This document shows, piece by piece, positions 37,736 through 45,922 of a stretch of DNA of 53,144 bases. The translations under genes and the position numbers were made by a program. The notes beneath the pieces are model-generated. The model saw only the letters and a program-made list of their open reading frames with translations, was not told the origin of the DNA and did no database searches. The stretch is from Burkholderiaceae bacterium (lineage in GTDB: Bacteria; Pseudomonadota; Gammaproteobacteria; Burkholderiales; Burkholderiaceae): positions 1 to 53,144 of the forward strand of contig JAHFQJ010000014.1 in assembly GCA_023266335.1 (NCBI GenBank). The letters are read 5' to 3'. Numbering within the stretch: position 1 is the stretch's first letter; each line of letters starts with the position of its first letter.

Positions 37736-38485
37736 TTAATTCAATACGAAATGTTCGCCTAAATATACTTTTCTTACTAAGTCATTGTTCACAATATCTT
37801 GGGGTAACCCGCTGGCTAAAACTTTGCCTTCACTGATAATATATGCACGGTTACATATGCCAAGAGTTTCTCTTACATTATGGTCAGTTACCAAAATTCC
37901 GATACCTTTTTTTTGTAAAAATAAGATAATATTTTGTATGTCAGAAACGGCGATAGGGTCAACTCCTGCAAAAGGTTCATCTAGTAATACAAAACTTGGA
38001 TTTGATGCTAACGTGCGTGCAATTTCTACACGACGCCGTTCACCGCCGGATAATGCTAAAGCAGGCTGTTTACGGATATACTGAATTTGTAAATCATCTA
38101 AAAGCTTTTCAAGCTCTTCTAGTCTTTGCGTTTTATTGCTATATTTATCTTGTAATTCTAAAATAGATAAGATATTATCTTCAACGTTTAAACCCCTGAA
38201 AATTGAGGCTTCTTGAGGCAAATAAGATAACCCATATCTGGCACGTTTATATACAGGTGCATGAGTAATATCTTGATTATTAATTAAAATCTGTCCATTA
38301 TCAGCCCTCACCAAACCAACAATCATATAAAATGAAGTAGTTTTGCCAGCTCCGTTTGGTCCAAGCAGCCCGATTATTTCCCCGCTTTTAATAGTTAATG
38401 ATACATCCTGAACCACTTGGCGTTTATGGTATTTTTTTTGAATATTTTTTATTTCAAGTACAGAAGAATTTTTTATATCGTCCAT
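37736..38485 (-). CDS. lptB: LPS export ABC transporter ATP-binding protein LptB
   Basis: LptB powers extraction of lipopolysaccharide from the inner membrane with LptFG and LptC. It has 249 residues. Walker A GLLGPNGAGKTTSFYMIVGL, Q loop with YLPQEASIFRGL, signature LALSGGERRRVEIARTLA, Walker B FVLLDEPFAGVDPIAV and switch LVTDHNVRETL all match LptB. In most proteobacteria it stands next to lptA (and rpoN); here lptA is 2 kb away behind hemE on the other strand, and neither rpoN nor lptC is seen. Confidence 0.95.
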   Translation of the reverse strand: MDDIKNSSVLEIKNIQKKYHKRQVVQDVSLTIKSGEIIGLLGPNGAGKTTSFYMIVGLVRADNGQILINNQDITHAPVYKRARYGLSYLPQEASIFRGLNVEDNILSILELQDKYSNKTQRLEELEKLLDDLQIQYIRKQPALALSGGERRRVEIARTLASNPSFVLLDEPFAGVDPIAVSDIQNIILFLQKKGIGILVTDHNVRETLGICNRAYIISEGKVLASGLPQDIVNNDLVRKVYLGEHFVLN

Positions 38486-38602
38486 ATATTTTAGATTTAA
38501 AATTATTGTCAGATTATAGCATTAATAAAGTTAATCTAAAAATTTAGATTTGAAGCTTGTTTATACAAATATTTCTGTATAAAGGGCATCATTTTTTAAT
38601 AT

Positions 38603-38884
38603 TTAGTCCTCCTTAGCTTCTATGTCTTGAATAATATTCTCTGTTGCACTGGTAAGCGAATAAGATTGTCCAGCAAACAATTTTGCCGTACCAAATCCTG
38701 TAGCCATATTAAGACCAAAACCTATGAGAAGTTGTATAGAAGGGTCTGCTGTTAAATTTTTAGCTATGTCTGAAATCATACTTGACGTAAGTACCATAGT
38801 AGTTGCTCCAGCAACAATTCCTGGTGCAGCATTTATAATTGCATTAGTAACAGCTTTTTTTTGAGCTCGATTAAGTATTGGCAT
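38603..38884 (-). CDS. Small hydrophobic orphan protein, paralogue 1
   Basis: A 93-residue protein beginning MPILNRAQKKAVTNAIINAA, with two hydrophobic stretches (GIVAGATTMVLTSSMIS and LLIGFGLNMATGFGTAKLFAG) and an acidic tail. It is clearly related to the next gene upstream (38957-39199) in its start, length and the FGLNMA/FAMNFA segment, and the two share nearly the same leader. The ribosome site is AAAAGGAATATTATT before ATG. Holin, bacteriocin-like or structural membrane roles are all conceivable; no family is recognised. Confidence 0.6.
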   Translation of the reverse strand: MPILNRAQKKAVTNAIINAAPGIVAGATTMVLTSSMISDIAKNLTADPSIQLLIGFGLNMATGFGTAKLFAGQSYSLTSATENIIQDIEAKED

Positions 38885-38933
38885 AATAATATTCCTTTTG
38901 TAAATGAAAAAGCTATTCTAGTGTTTTAGATTT
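38881..38933 (-). repeat. Duplicated leader, copy 1 (pair 39196-39248)
   Basis: The 53 bp before paralogue 1 match the 53 bp before paralogue 2 at 51 positions. They cover the ribosome site and the A+T-rich leader with CACTAGAATAGCTTTTTC. The leaders are much better conserved than the genes behind them. Confidence 0.85.
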
Positions 38934-38956
38934 GCTTATACTTTTCGTTAATTTGA

Positions 38957-39199
38957 TTACCTATCTTCTATTAATGAAATAATCTTGTCTGTCAGCATCT
39001 CGGCCGTATATATACCATAGATGTGCCCTATAGCAAAATTCATAGCAAAAGTTATGATGCCTTTCATAATAGGAGAACTTGTTAATCCAGAAGCTAGGGC
39101 TAAATTATCAGCACTATTAACAGACATAGTATGTACTGATGCCACAGTTCTTACAACTGTATAAACAGCATCTTTTTGAGCTTGATTAAGCATTGGCAT
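38957..39199 (-). CDS. Small hydrophobic orphan protein, paralogue 2
   Basis: An 80-residue protein beginning MPMLNQAQKDAVYTVVRTVA, with the segment IMKGIITFAMNFAIGHIYGI and an acidic end SLIEDR. It matches paralogue 1 downstream in the MPxLNxAQKxAV start and overall layout, but the rest has diverged strongly, so the duplication is old or the proteins change fast. An AAAAGGAG ribosome site precedes the ATG. Function is unknown. Confidence 0.6.
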   Translation of the reverse strand: MPMLNQAQKDAVYTVVRTVASVHTMSVNSADNLALASGLTSSPIMKGIITFAMNFAIGHIYGIYTAEMLTDKIISLIEDR

Positions 39200-39248
39200 A
39201 ATAATACTCCTTTTGTAAATGAAAAAGCTATTTTAGTGTTTTAGATTT
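39196..39248 (-). repeat. Duplicated leader, copy 2 (pair 38881-38933)
   Basis: The second copy, before paralogue 2, differs only in an AC/AT and a TT/TC position. Such conservation suggests a shared regulatory element (promoter, operator or sRNA/RBS target) or recent gene conversion. Confidence 0.85.
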
Positions 39249-39419
39249 ATAATTGCAAAATAAAAATTAGAAAAGTTGTTTTTTGATGATAAAGCAAATG
39301 GTTTATTACGCTATTATTAAATTTAATCCTTAAAAATAGAAAAATTTCTATCTATGCAATCCTATCCTAAATTTATTATGTTAAAATACGCTTTCATATA
39401 TCAAACTTAAAATTTATCT

Positions 39420-40514
39420 ATGTTAAACACTTCGTTTTTAGATGCTTTAAATGGTAAACCAACTGCGCATACACCAATTTGGTTAATGCGCCAAGCAGGG
39501 CGTTATTTACCCGAATATTTAAAAACACGCCAAACTGCCGGCAGTTTTATGAGTTTAGCCCAAAATCCAGCTTTAGCTACAGAAGTTACTTTACAGCCCT
39601 TAGATAGATATAATTTAGATGCTGCCATATTATTTTCAGATATTTTAACTATACCTGATGCTATGGGTTTAGGCTTAAGTTTTGAGCAGGGTGAAGGACC
39701 TAAATTTAGTCATCCACTGAAAACAGAAGAAAGTATTATCAATTTAAATAATGCTGATATGCATAAATTACAATATGTTTTTGATGCAGTTTCATCGATT
39801 AAAAAAGCTTTAAATAACCGACTACCTTTGATTGGATTTAGCGGCAGCCCGTTTACTTTAGCTTGCTATATGACAGAAGGCGGAGGAAGCCGGAATAATT
39901 TTGAATTTACACGTTTGTTAATGTATAAACGTCCGGATTTATTTCATAGACTGCTGGCAATTAATACTAATTCAATCATTGATTATTTAGAACAGCAAAT
40001 ATTAGCCGGTATAGATGCATTTATGCTGTTTGATACATGGGGCGGCTTATTAGCTGAACAAAATTATTTAGATTTTAGTCTGAAATATATGGAACATATC
40101 ATCAATGTTCTAAAATTAAAATATCCGCATATTCCGTGTATTGTATTCACTAAAGGCGGCGGAGTGTGGCTGCCTCATTTAGCAAAACTACATAATATTA
40201 ATGCAATTGGCGTAGATTGGACTATTGACATTGGCAGAGCAAGGCAGATTTTAAATGAAAATACAGATTCAAAGCAGAAGTATATAACTCTGCAAGGAAA
40301 TTTAGACCCACTAATTTTATTAAGCACGCCCGAGCAAATTGAATTATCAGCTATATCGATGTTAAATAATTATTATAAAGTTAATAATAACCTTACTAGC
40401 TACATTGCTAATTTAGGGCATGGCATTTCACAATATACCAATCCGGAACATGTAGAAGTTTATATAAACACTATAAAAAATATTTCTGGAAAATTAATTT
40501 CTAGCCATAAATAA
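39420..40514 (+). CDS. hemE: Uroporphyrinogen decarboxylase
   Basis: HemE removes four carboxyl groups from uroporphyrinogen III on the way to haem. It has 364 residues. The signature PIWLMRQAGRYLPEYLKTR is at the N-terminus, AAILFSDILTIPDAMGL carries the catalytic Asp, GFSGSPFTLACYMTEGGGS is the second signature, and GNLDPLILLSTPEQIE and NLGHGISQYTNPEHVE close the barrel. It is followed by lptA after 34 bp, an unusual neighbour. Confidence 0.97.
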   Translation: MLNTSFLDALNGKPTAHTPIWLMRQAGRYLPEYLKTRQTAGSFMSLAQNPALATEVTLQPLDRYNLDAAILFSDILTIPDAMGLGLSFEQGEGPKFSHPLKTEESIINLNNADMHKLQYVFDAVSSIKKALNNRLPLIGFSGSPFTLACYMTEGGGSRNNFEFTRLLMYKRPDLFHRLLAINTNSIIDYLEQQILAGIDAFMLFDTWGGLLAEQNYLDFSLKYMEHIINVLKLKYPHIPCIVFTKGGGVWLPHLAKLHNINAIGVDWTIDIGRARQILNENTDSKQKYITLQGNLDPLILLSTPEQIELSAISMLNNYYKVNNNLTSYIANLGHGISQYTNPEHVEVYINTIKNISGKLISSHK

Positions 40515-40548
40515 ATACGTAAAATAACTATATTTTAAGAAAGAAACT

Positions 40549-41106
40549 ATGCATTATAAAACAAAAGTAATAAAATTAATCTCTTTAATAATATTTTTAT
40601 TCAGTGCTTGCTTGAATATAAATTTAGCCTATGCAGAACTTGCAGACAAAGACAAACCATTAAATTTTGAATCAAATAATGCTTCTTATGATGATATTAA
40701 ACAAACATATCAGCTTACTGGAAATGTACTTATCACTAAGGGTACAATAATCATTAAAACTAACTCTGCTACAGTTAAAGTAAATCCAGATGGTTATCAA
40801 AATGCAGTTGCAGTTGGCGGACCAAATGGGTTAGCATATATACGTCAAAAGCGTGAAGGCTTAAATGAGTTTGTTGAAGGCTATGGCGATAGGTTAGAAT
40901 ATGACAGCCAAAGCGATGTTATAAAATTAATTGGGAATGCTAAAGTTCTGCGTCTAGATGCAAGTAACAAAATTATTGACCAAATTAAAGCACCTCACAT
41001 GATTTATAACGGCAGAAATGAAACTTATCAGGCAATTGGCAACGGTTCAAGCGGGGGCAGAGTAAGAGCTACGATTGCTCCGAAAACTGGGGGTAAAAAT
41101 GAGTGA
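40549..41106 (+). CDS. lptA: Lipopolysaccharide transport periplasmic protein LptA
   Basis: LptA forms the periplasmic bridge that carries LPS from LptC to LptD. It has 185 residues with a signal peptide (LISLIIFLFSACLNINLAYA, cleavage probably after AYA) and a beta-jellyroll OstA domain: LNFESNNASYDDIKQTYQLT, GNVLITKGTIIIKTNSATVK, ERLEY-like GDRLEYDSQSDVIKLIGNAK, and a Gly/Arg-rich end (GSSGGRVRATIAPK). AAGAAA before the ATG is a modest ribosome site. The end overlaps the next ORF by GTGA. lptC is not seen next to it. Confidence 0.92.
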   Translation: MHYKTKVIKLISLIIFLFSACLNINLAYAELADKDKPLNFESNNASYDDIKQTYQLTGNVLITKGTIIIKTNSATVKVNPDGYQNAVAVGGPNGLAYIRQKREGLNEFVEGYGDRLEYDSQSDVIKLIGNAKVLRLDASNKIIDQIKAPHMIYNGRNETYQAIGNGSSGGRVRATIAPKTGGKNE

Positions 41107-41375
41107 TTAAATTAGGGAAATGTGTAAATTTATACTGCAAAAACAAAGCAAATGTTACTTTAAAATCAAACGGCTTTAGATTAAACGATAGACTATTAGA
41201 TGAATATGAAGAAGGTCCAAGCAGTGATGATATGTATGCAGCTACTCACTTCAAAGAGGGAATAAATGATTTGCATTATTTGGGAGATGGGATATGTAGT
41301 GCAAATCTTTGCAATGATTGTGTTTCATTGGTGAAGATGGAAATAAGAATAATTGGTGGAACAGTGTATAAATAA
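41103..41375 (+). CDS. Small Cys-rich orphan protein, coupled to lptA
   Basis: A 90-residue protein starting at the GTG that overlaps the lptA stop (GTGA), so translation should be coupled. It has Cys pairs at both ends, KCVNLYCKNKANVTL and GICSANLCNDCVSL, which could form a zinc ribbon; the middle is acidic (LLDEYEEGPSSDDMYA). No family is recognised. It loosely resembles the other Cys-rich orphans in this window by its paired-Cys layout but does not align convincingly with them. Confidence 0.55.
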   Translation: MIKLGKCVNLYCKNKANVTLKSNGFRLNDRLLDEYEEGPSSDDMYAATHFKEGINDLHYLGDGICSANLCNDCVSLVKMEIRIIGGTVYK

Positions 41376-41495
41376 TTTTTATTCAATAAAATTTAAAAAT
41401 ATAATAAATAAACCACACCAAAAAAATGTATTTATTGAAATAATTGCTGAATATTTAATAATATCTTTGTTAAAACTTTATATCAAGGAAAAAGC

Positions 41496-42044
41496 ATGAA
41501 AACCGTAGGCGATAAATTAGAAAATTTTGAAGTTGTGGGCGTTAAACCAGGTTTTAATGAGCATGAAGAAAATGGTGTATCCGCTTTTGAAACCATTAAT
41601 CAAGCTTCATTTCCGGGCAAATGGAAAGTTATCTATTTTTATCCAAAAGATTTTACTTTTGTATGTCCAACTGAAATTGTTGGTTTTGATAAATTAGCCA
41701 AAGATTTTGCTGATCGTGATGCAGTTTTATTAGCAGGTTCAACTGATAATGAATTCTGCAAACTTGGCTGGAGACGCGAGCATAAAGACTTAAGCCGTTT
41801 AAATCATCATATGTTTGCTGATACCAAAGGCAGTTTAGTTGATATGTTAGGCATTCGGGATAAACAAGCCCATGTAGCTTTACGTGCTACTTTTATTATT
41901 GATCCAGATAATGTAATTCAGCATGTGTCTGTAAATAATTTAAATGTTGGACGTAATCCGGAAGAAGTATTACGCATTTTAGACGGTTTACAAACTGATG
42001 AACTATGCCCATGCAACCGCAGTGTCGGCGGCAGTACTCTCTAA
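41496..42044 (+). CDS. Peroxiredoxin, AhpC/TSA family
   Basis: A 182-residue thiol peroxidase that reduces hydrogen and organic peroxides. The peroxidatic Cys is in FYPKDFTFVCPTEIVGF; Arg and Trp of the LGWRREHKDLSR stretch and the FIIDPDNVIQHVSV strand fit the fold; a C-terminal CxC (ELCPCNRS) provides the resolving Cys, as in AhpC-like proteins that work with AhpD or thioredoxin. The ribosome site AAGGAAAAAGC precedes the ATG. A repeat copy and a strong terminator follow. Confidence 0.92.
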   Translation: MKTVGDKLENFEVVGVKPGFNEHEENGVSAFETINQASFPGKWKVIYFYPKDFTFVCPTEIVGFDKLAKDFADRDAVLLAGSTDNEFCKLGWRREHKDLSRLNHHMFADTKGSLVDMLGIRDKQAHVALRATFIIDPDNVIQHVSVNNLNVGRNPEEVLRILDGLQTDELCPCNRSVGGSTL

Positions 42045-42070
42045 AATTATTAAATTAATCTTTAGTCTTT

Positions 42071-42150
42071 TATACTAATTATAGTTCATACTACATTGGG
42101 AAATAATATTGACTATAGCGAAGTTTGCAAATTGAAACCAGATTAGCATA
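42071..42150 (+). repeat. MITE-like dispersed repeat, copy F
   Basis: An 80-bp copy from TATACTAATTATAGTTCATA to AAACCAGATTAGCATA, with the central part missing. It lies between the peroxiredoxin stop and its terminator, so it is transcribed with that gene. Confidence 0.85.
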
Positions 42151-42157
42151 TAAAAAT

Positions 42158-42192
42158 AAGCCCCGTCTTAAATATTAGCGGGGCTTTTCTTT
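42158..42192 (+). terminator. Intrinsic terminator after the peroxiredoxin gene
   Basis: AAGCCCCG (42158-42165) pairs with CGGGGCTT (42179-42186) around a 13-base loop, followed by TTCTTTTT. It is the most G+C-rich stem in this part of the window and a convincing rho-independent terminator. Confidence 0.9.
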
Positions 42193-42236
42193 TTACAGTC
42201 TGTACAAATAAATTAAGATGAAATTAGGAGTATAAT

Positions 42237-42983
42237 ATTAAAAATATCACCTTAATATTTTGCCATGGCTGGGCATACAATTCAGATATATTTCATAATA
42301 TTATTATAAATTTAAAGCATTCTCTTCAAAAAATTACTAATAATGATGTAAATATTTATAATCTTGACTTAGGGTTTTTTAATCTTGATAATTTTGAAAA
42401 AATTAATGTTATTAGAGAAGATAAATTAAATTTTACACTAGAAAAATTTATACAAGATAATCATAATATAATTTGGATTGGACATTCATACGGTTTAATG
42501 CATGGAAAATTATATTTTGATAAATATATAACTGCATATATCGGAATTAATGCTTTGCCGGAATTTAGGCAGTATAAACCTAATATCCGTGCTATGCTTA
42601 AACAAATGAAAGACAGCATAAATTCAGATAAAATAAATAATGTTATTCATGTATTAAACAATTTTTATGCATGGTGTAAAGATGATAAAAAAATATCATA
42701 TACGCGGCAGATAAAGCTAAATATCAATATTGAAAAATTAACTATATGTTTAAATAATATGTATAATACCACATATGAAATATGGAATAATGTAACTTTA
42801 CACCTTTTACTAAATGAAAATGATATATTTAAATTAGATGATAAAATTTTAGCCAGTTTACCAAACATAAAACTAAAAACTATATCTCATGATGATAATG
42901 TACACTTTTTACCAAAAACAGCTGAAAATATTTGCCTATATTTTATATTAGATATTATTAAAATGTATAATGATAAATATTAA
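42237..42983 (+). CDS. Alpha/beta hydrolase (BioH-like fold) with apparent ATT start
   Basis: The open frame begins after the TAG at 42225. The only good start is ATT 42237, spaced 6 bases from AGGAG, giving IKNITLIFCHGWAYNSDIFH. The first in-frame ATG (42498) lies after the nucleophile motif and would destroy the enzyme. The 248-residue product has CHGWAYNSDIF (oxyanion-loop HGW), IIWIGHSYGLMHG (GxSxG nucleophile elbow), and a late ISHDDNVHFLP that fits the catalytic Asp/His region. Size and motifs resemble esterases such as BioH/BioV, but the substrate is not certain. ATT is a rare start (known for infC), or the ATG was lost and the gene is dying. It is flanked on both sides by copies of the dispersed repeat. 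Confidence 0.7.
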   Translation: MKNITLIFCHGWAYNSDIFHNIIINLKHSLQKITNNDVNIYNLDLGFFNLDNFEKINVIREDKLNFTLEKFIQDNHNIIWIGHSYGLMHGKLYFDKYITAYIGINALPEFRQYKPNIRAMLKQMKDSINSDKINNVIHVLNNFYAWCKDDKKISYTRQIKLNINIEKLTICLNNMYNTTYEIWNNVTLHLLLNENDIFKLDDKILASLPNIKLKTISHDDNVHFLPKTAENICLYFILDIIKMYNDKY

Positions 42984-42993
42984 TAATATTATA

Positions 42994-43081
42994 TATACTA
43001 ATTGTAGTTCGTTTTGCGGCAATGGGGCAGGAGTAAATTACGACAACAATCAAGTTAAAAAATTGAAATCTGATTAGTATA
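42994..43081 (+). repeat. MITE-like dispersed repeat, copy G
   Basis: An 88-bp copy from TATACTAATTGTAGTTCGTT to TTGAAATCTGATTAGTATA, with an internal deletion. It starts 10 bp after the hydrolase stop and ends 35 bp before the second Rpn gene. Confidence 0.88.
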
Positions 43082-43116
43082 GATGTTTTATAAACTAGCT
43101 TTTCTTTTTACGTACT

Positions 43117-44031
43117 ATGGCAAAAAACAAACCACAAATAAACTCAGTAGAAATGGAACATACAGAACCAATGATATATATGAATCCATTTACAGATTAT
43201 GGATTTAAAAAATTGTTTGGCGAAGAAGATAGTAAAGAATTTTTAGTAGATTTTCTCAATAGCGTATTGGAAGGATTTATCCCGCATATTCATGAATTAA
43301 CCTACCATAAAAACGAACATTTAGGCAATAAACCAATTGATAGAAGTGCCATATTTGATCTCTACTGCAAAACTAAAGAGGGAAATACTTTCATTATAGA
43401 GTTGCAAAAGGTAAAGCAAGATTATTTCAAACAGAAAAGTTTATTTTACAGCACGTTTGCAATTGCAGAACAAGCTAAAAGAAATTCTTGGGATTTCAAA
43501 TTAAATCCGGTATATTGTATTGGTATACTTAACTTTAGTTTAGGTAAGAATTCAAATAAGTATATTACCAAAGCAAAAATTTTAGATATTGAAACACAAG
43601 AAATCGTAATTGAAGAATTAAATTTTGCTTTTATAGAGTGTCCTAAATTTAACAAAATCATTACTAAATATAGTTCCCGTCAAGATAAATGGCTATATAT
43701 ACTAAGTCATTTACATCATCTGCAAAGCATGCCGAAAGAATTAAGCGAAAAATTATTTGAGGAATTTTTTACTAAGGCAAATATTCTGAAATTATCCAGC
43801 AAAGAAAGAAGTCAATATAATGCTAGTATTACATATTCTATGGACATACAAAATGTAGAAAAACAAAATTTTGCTAAGGGTAAACTAGAAGGTGTTCAGG
43901 AAGGAATACAACAAGGAATACAGCAGGAAAAAATTAATATAATCAAGCAAATGAAAAAAGAGAATATATCAATCGATGTAATTCAAAAATTGACTGGATT
44001 AACTGACAAAGATATAGACAATATTAATTGA
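43117..44031 (+). CDS. Rpn-family PD-(D/E)XK nuclease/transposase, copy 2
   Basis: A 304-residue protein homologous to copy 1, with an N-terminal extension of about 22 residues before MNPFTDYGFKKLFGEEDSKE. Catalytic core: SAIFDLYCKTKEGNTFIIEL then QKVKQDYF (Asp and E-x-Q). FAIAEQAKRNSWDFKLNPVY and the C-terminal VQEGIQQGIQQEK repeats match the family. The start is uncertain: no good ribosome site is near 43117 and the internal ATG of MEHTEPM or MNPFTDY may be used. The two copies differ along their whole length, so this is not a recent duplication. Confidence 0.88.
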   Translation: MAKNKPQINSVEMEHTEPMIYMNPFTDYGFKKLFGEEDSKEFLVDFLNSVLEGFIPHIHELTYHKNEHLGNKPIDRSAIFDLYCKTKEGNTFIIELQKVKQDYFKQKSLFYSTFAIAEQAKRNSWDFKLNPVYCIGILNFSLGKNSNKYITKAKILDIETQEIVIEELNFAFIECPKFNKIITKYSSRQDKWLYILSHLHHLQSMPKELSEKLFEEFFTKANILKLSSKERSQYNASITYSMDIQNVEKQNFAKGKLEGVQEGIQQGIQQEKINIIKQMKKENISIDVIQKLTGLTDKDIDNIN

Positions 44032-44050
44032 TTTTTATAAAAATAATAAT

Positions 44051-45616
44051 ATGCCAAATAAATTTTATAGCCAGCAAGGTATTGACTTCATTAATCAGTA
44101 CTTTAACCAAAATAAAAAAATATGTGCAGATACTAGAAGCCTTAGGTTAGGCGATATATTTATTGCTTACTCCATTGATAGTCCAAATGATAATCAAGTC
44201 AATAAAGTTTGTAATTTTGAGCATATTCAGCAGGCAATTAAGTTAAAGCCCAGTGCAGTATTAGCAGATGAAAAGCTAATGCATGATGAAAATTATGCTG
44301 AATATAAAAATAATCTAGTTGAAAATAATATACCTATTCTTGTTTTACCTAATTTATATGAATATATTGGCGATATTGTTAGCTATTTTAATGGTTATCC
44401 GTCAAGTAAACTACCAGTTATCGGAGTTACAGGCACTAACGGTAAAACTAGTGTCAGCACATGGTTAGCACAATGTTTGAATGCACTAAATAGTCCGGCT
44501 TGCGTAATTGGTACATTAGGAACTGGGTTTTTAGATAATTTACAACACACTGGTTTTACTACACCCGATGCTATAAATTTGCATTATCAATTAAATGAAT
44601 ATGCAGTTAAGGCTGGGGCAAAAGCCGTATGTATAGAAGTTTCATCACATGGACTAAAACAATGTCGGGTCGATGGTGTTAAATTTCACACCGCAATTTT
44701 TACTAATTTAACCCAAGACCATCTAGATTATCATGGCAGCTCAGAAGACTATATAAATTCTAAACATTTATTATTTCAGAAAAAAAATTTAGAATATGCG
44801 GTTATAAACACAGATGACGAGATAGGCAGAAAATTTATCCAAAACACTACAGCTAAAAATATTATTTCATATAGCATGAATAAGCAAAATATTTTTAGTA
44901 ATAATTCTCTTTACTTAAAAGAATATACATTTATTGCTCATAAAAAACAAAACGGATATAAAATTCAGCTTGAGATAAAATGGAAAGACGAATATATCTT
45001 AGTTAATTTGATAGTTGGAGTGTTAGGAGAATTTAATTTATATAATTTGATGGCAGTTATTGGCGGACTATTAAGTTTAAATTACAGCTGGCAACAAATT
45101 AAAGAAGTTCTGCCGAATATCAAAAGCGTAGCTGGAAGATTAGAAATAGTAAAAACCGATTATTCATCTAAATTAGTCATTGTTGATTATGCTCATACTC
45201 CAGATGCTCTTGAAAAAACATTACACGCTTTACAGCCGATTGCTAAACAAAGAAAAGGTAATTTATGGTGTATATTTGGCTGTGGAGGCAACCGCGATAA
45301 AACTAAGCGTCCGCTTATGGGGAAAATTGTACAAGATAATTCAGATATTGTAATTATAACCAATGATAATCCGCGTTTTGAAGAACCGACGGAAATTATA
45401 AAAAATATTTTAATTGGCATTGATATGGACAATATTATCAATCATTCAGTAAAAGTAATTGAAGATAGATATGATGCAATTAATTATGCAGTTCAGTTCA
45501 TGCAGGAACAAGATGTTTTATTGATTGCCGGCAAAGGTCATGAAACTTATCAAGAAATTAAGGGAATTAAACACAATTTTAATGATGTATTAATTGCAAA
45601 GGAATTTTTAGGTTAA
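44051..45616 (+). CDS. murE: UDP-N-acetylmuramyl-tripeptide synthetase
   Basis: MurE adds meso-diaminopimelate to UDP-MurNAc-L-Ala-D-Glu in peptidoglycan synthesis. It has 521 residues, slightly longer than usual. The ATP loop is IGVTGTNGKTSVSTWLAQCL. TPDAINLHYQL and the Lys of INSKHLLF (carbamoylated in the family) follow. DYAHTPDALEKTLHAL is conserved, and TNDNPRFEEPTEI contains the DNPR motif that selects meso-DAP over lysine. It is isolated here; in most proteobacteria it sits in the ftsI-murE-murF cluster. It follows the Rpn gene by 19 bp. Confidence 0.96.
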   Translation: MPNKFYSQQGIDFINQYFNQNKKICADTRSLRLGDIFIAYSIDSPNDNQVNKVCNFEHIQQAIKLKPSAVLADEKLMHDENYAEYKNNLVENNIPILVLPNLYEYIGDIVSYFNGYPSSKLPVIGVTGTNGKTSVSTWLAQCLNALNSPACVIGTLGTGFLDNLQHTGFTTPDAINLHYQLNEYAVKAGAKAVCIEVSSHGLKQCRVDGVKFHTAIFTNLTQDHLDYHGSSEDYINSKHLLFQKKNLEYAVINTDDEIGRKFIQNTTAKNIISYSMNKQNIFSNNSLYLKEYTFIAHKKQNGYKIQLEIKWKDEYILVNLIVGVLGEFNLYNLMAVIGGLLSLNYSWQQIKEVLPNIKSVAGRLEIVKTDYSSKLVIVDYAHTPDALEKTLHALQPIAKQRKGNLWCIFGCGGNRDKTKRPLMGKIVQDNSDIVIITNDNPRFEEPTEIIKNILIGIDMDNIINHSVKVIEDRYDAINYAVQFMQEQDVLLIAGKGHETYQEIKGIKHNFNDVLIAKEFLG

Positions 45617-45623
45617 ATGATAA

Positions 45624-45800
45624 TTGTATTTTAATAAAAATTTGGGAGCGGCTGCACCTACATACCCAAAAGAAAGATTATATGAAAAAATGGTAGAGAC
45701 ATTTAATCAAGAAATGGAAAGTTATTATCTGTATGGCATAGGAAAAAAAGAGCTGAAACAAGCACTCAAACAAGAAAAGGAAAAACAAAAACAAAAATAA
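45624..45800 (+). pseudogene. Small ORF or C-terminal relic in the murE downstream gap
   Basis: In the 306-bp gap 45617-45922 a frame with only TTG starts reads LGAAAPTYPKERLYEKMVET then FNQEMESYYLYGIGKKELKQ and a Lys/Gln tail, ending at TAA 45798. The amphipathic composition looks protein-like but there is no ATG before residue ~22 and no ribosome site, so it is more likely the end of a lost gene. The remaining bases of the gap show nothing. Confidence 0.35.
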
Positions 45801-45922
45801 ATAAAATCTAGTTTATGGAAAAAGAAAGCAGCCTAAATCAAGAATAGATTTACTATCAATGGGCTATAGAATTTTTATGGATTAATATTTATAATACATA
45901 TATTAATCTATAAGGAAATTTA

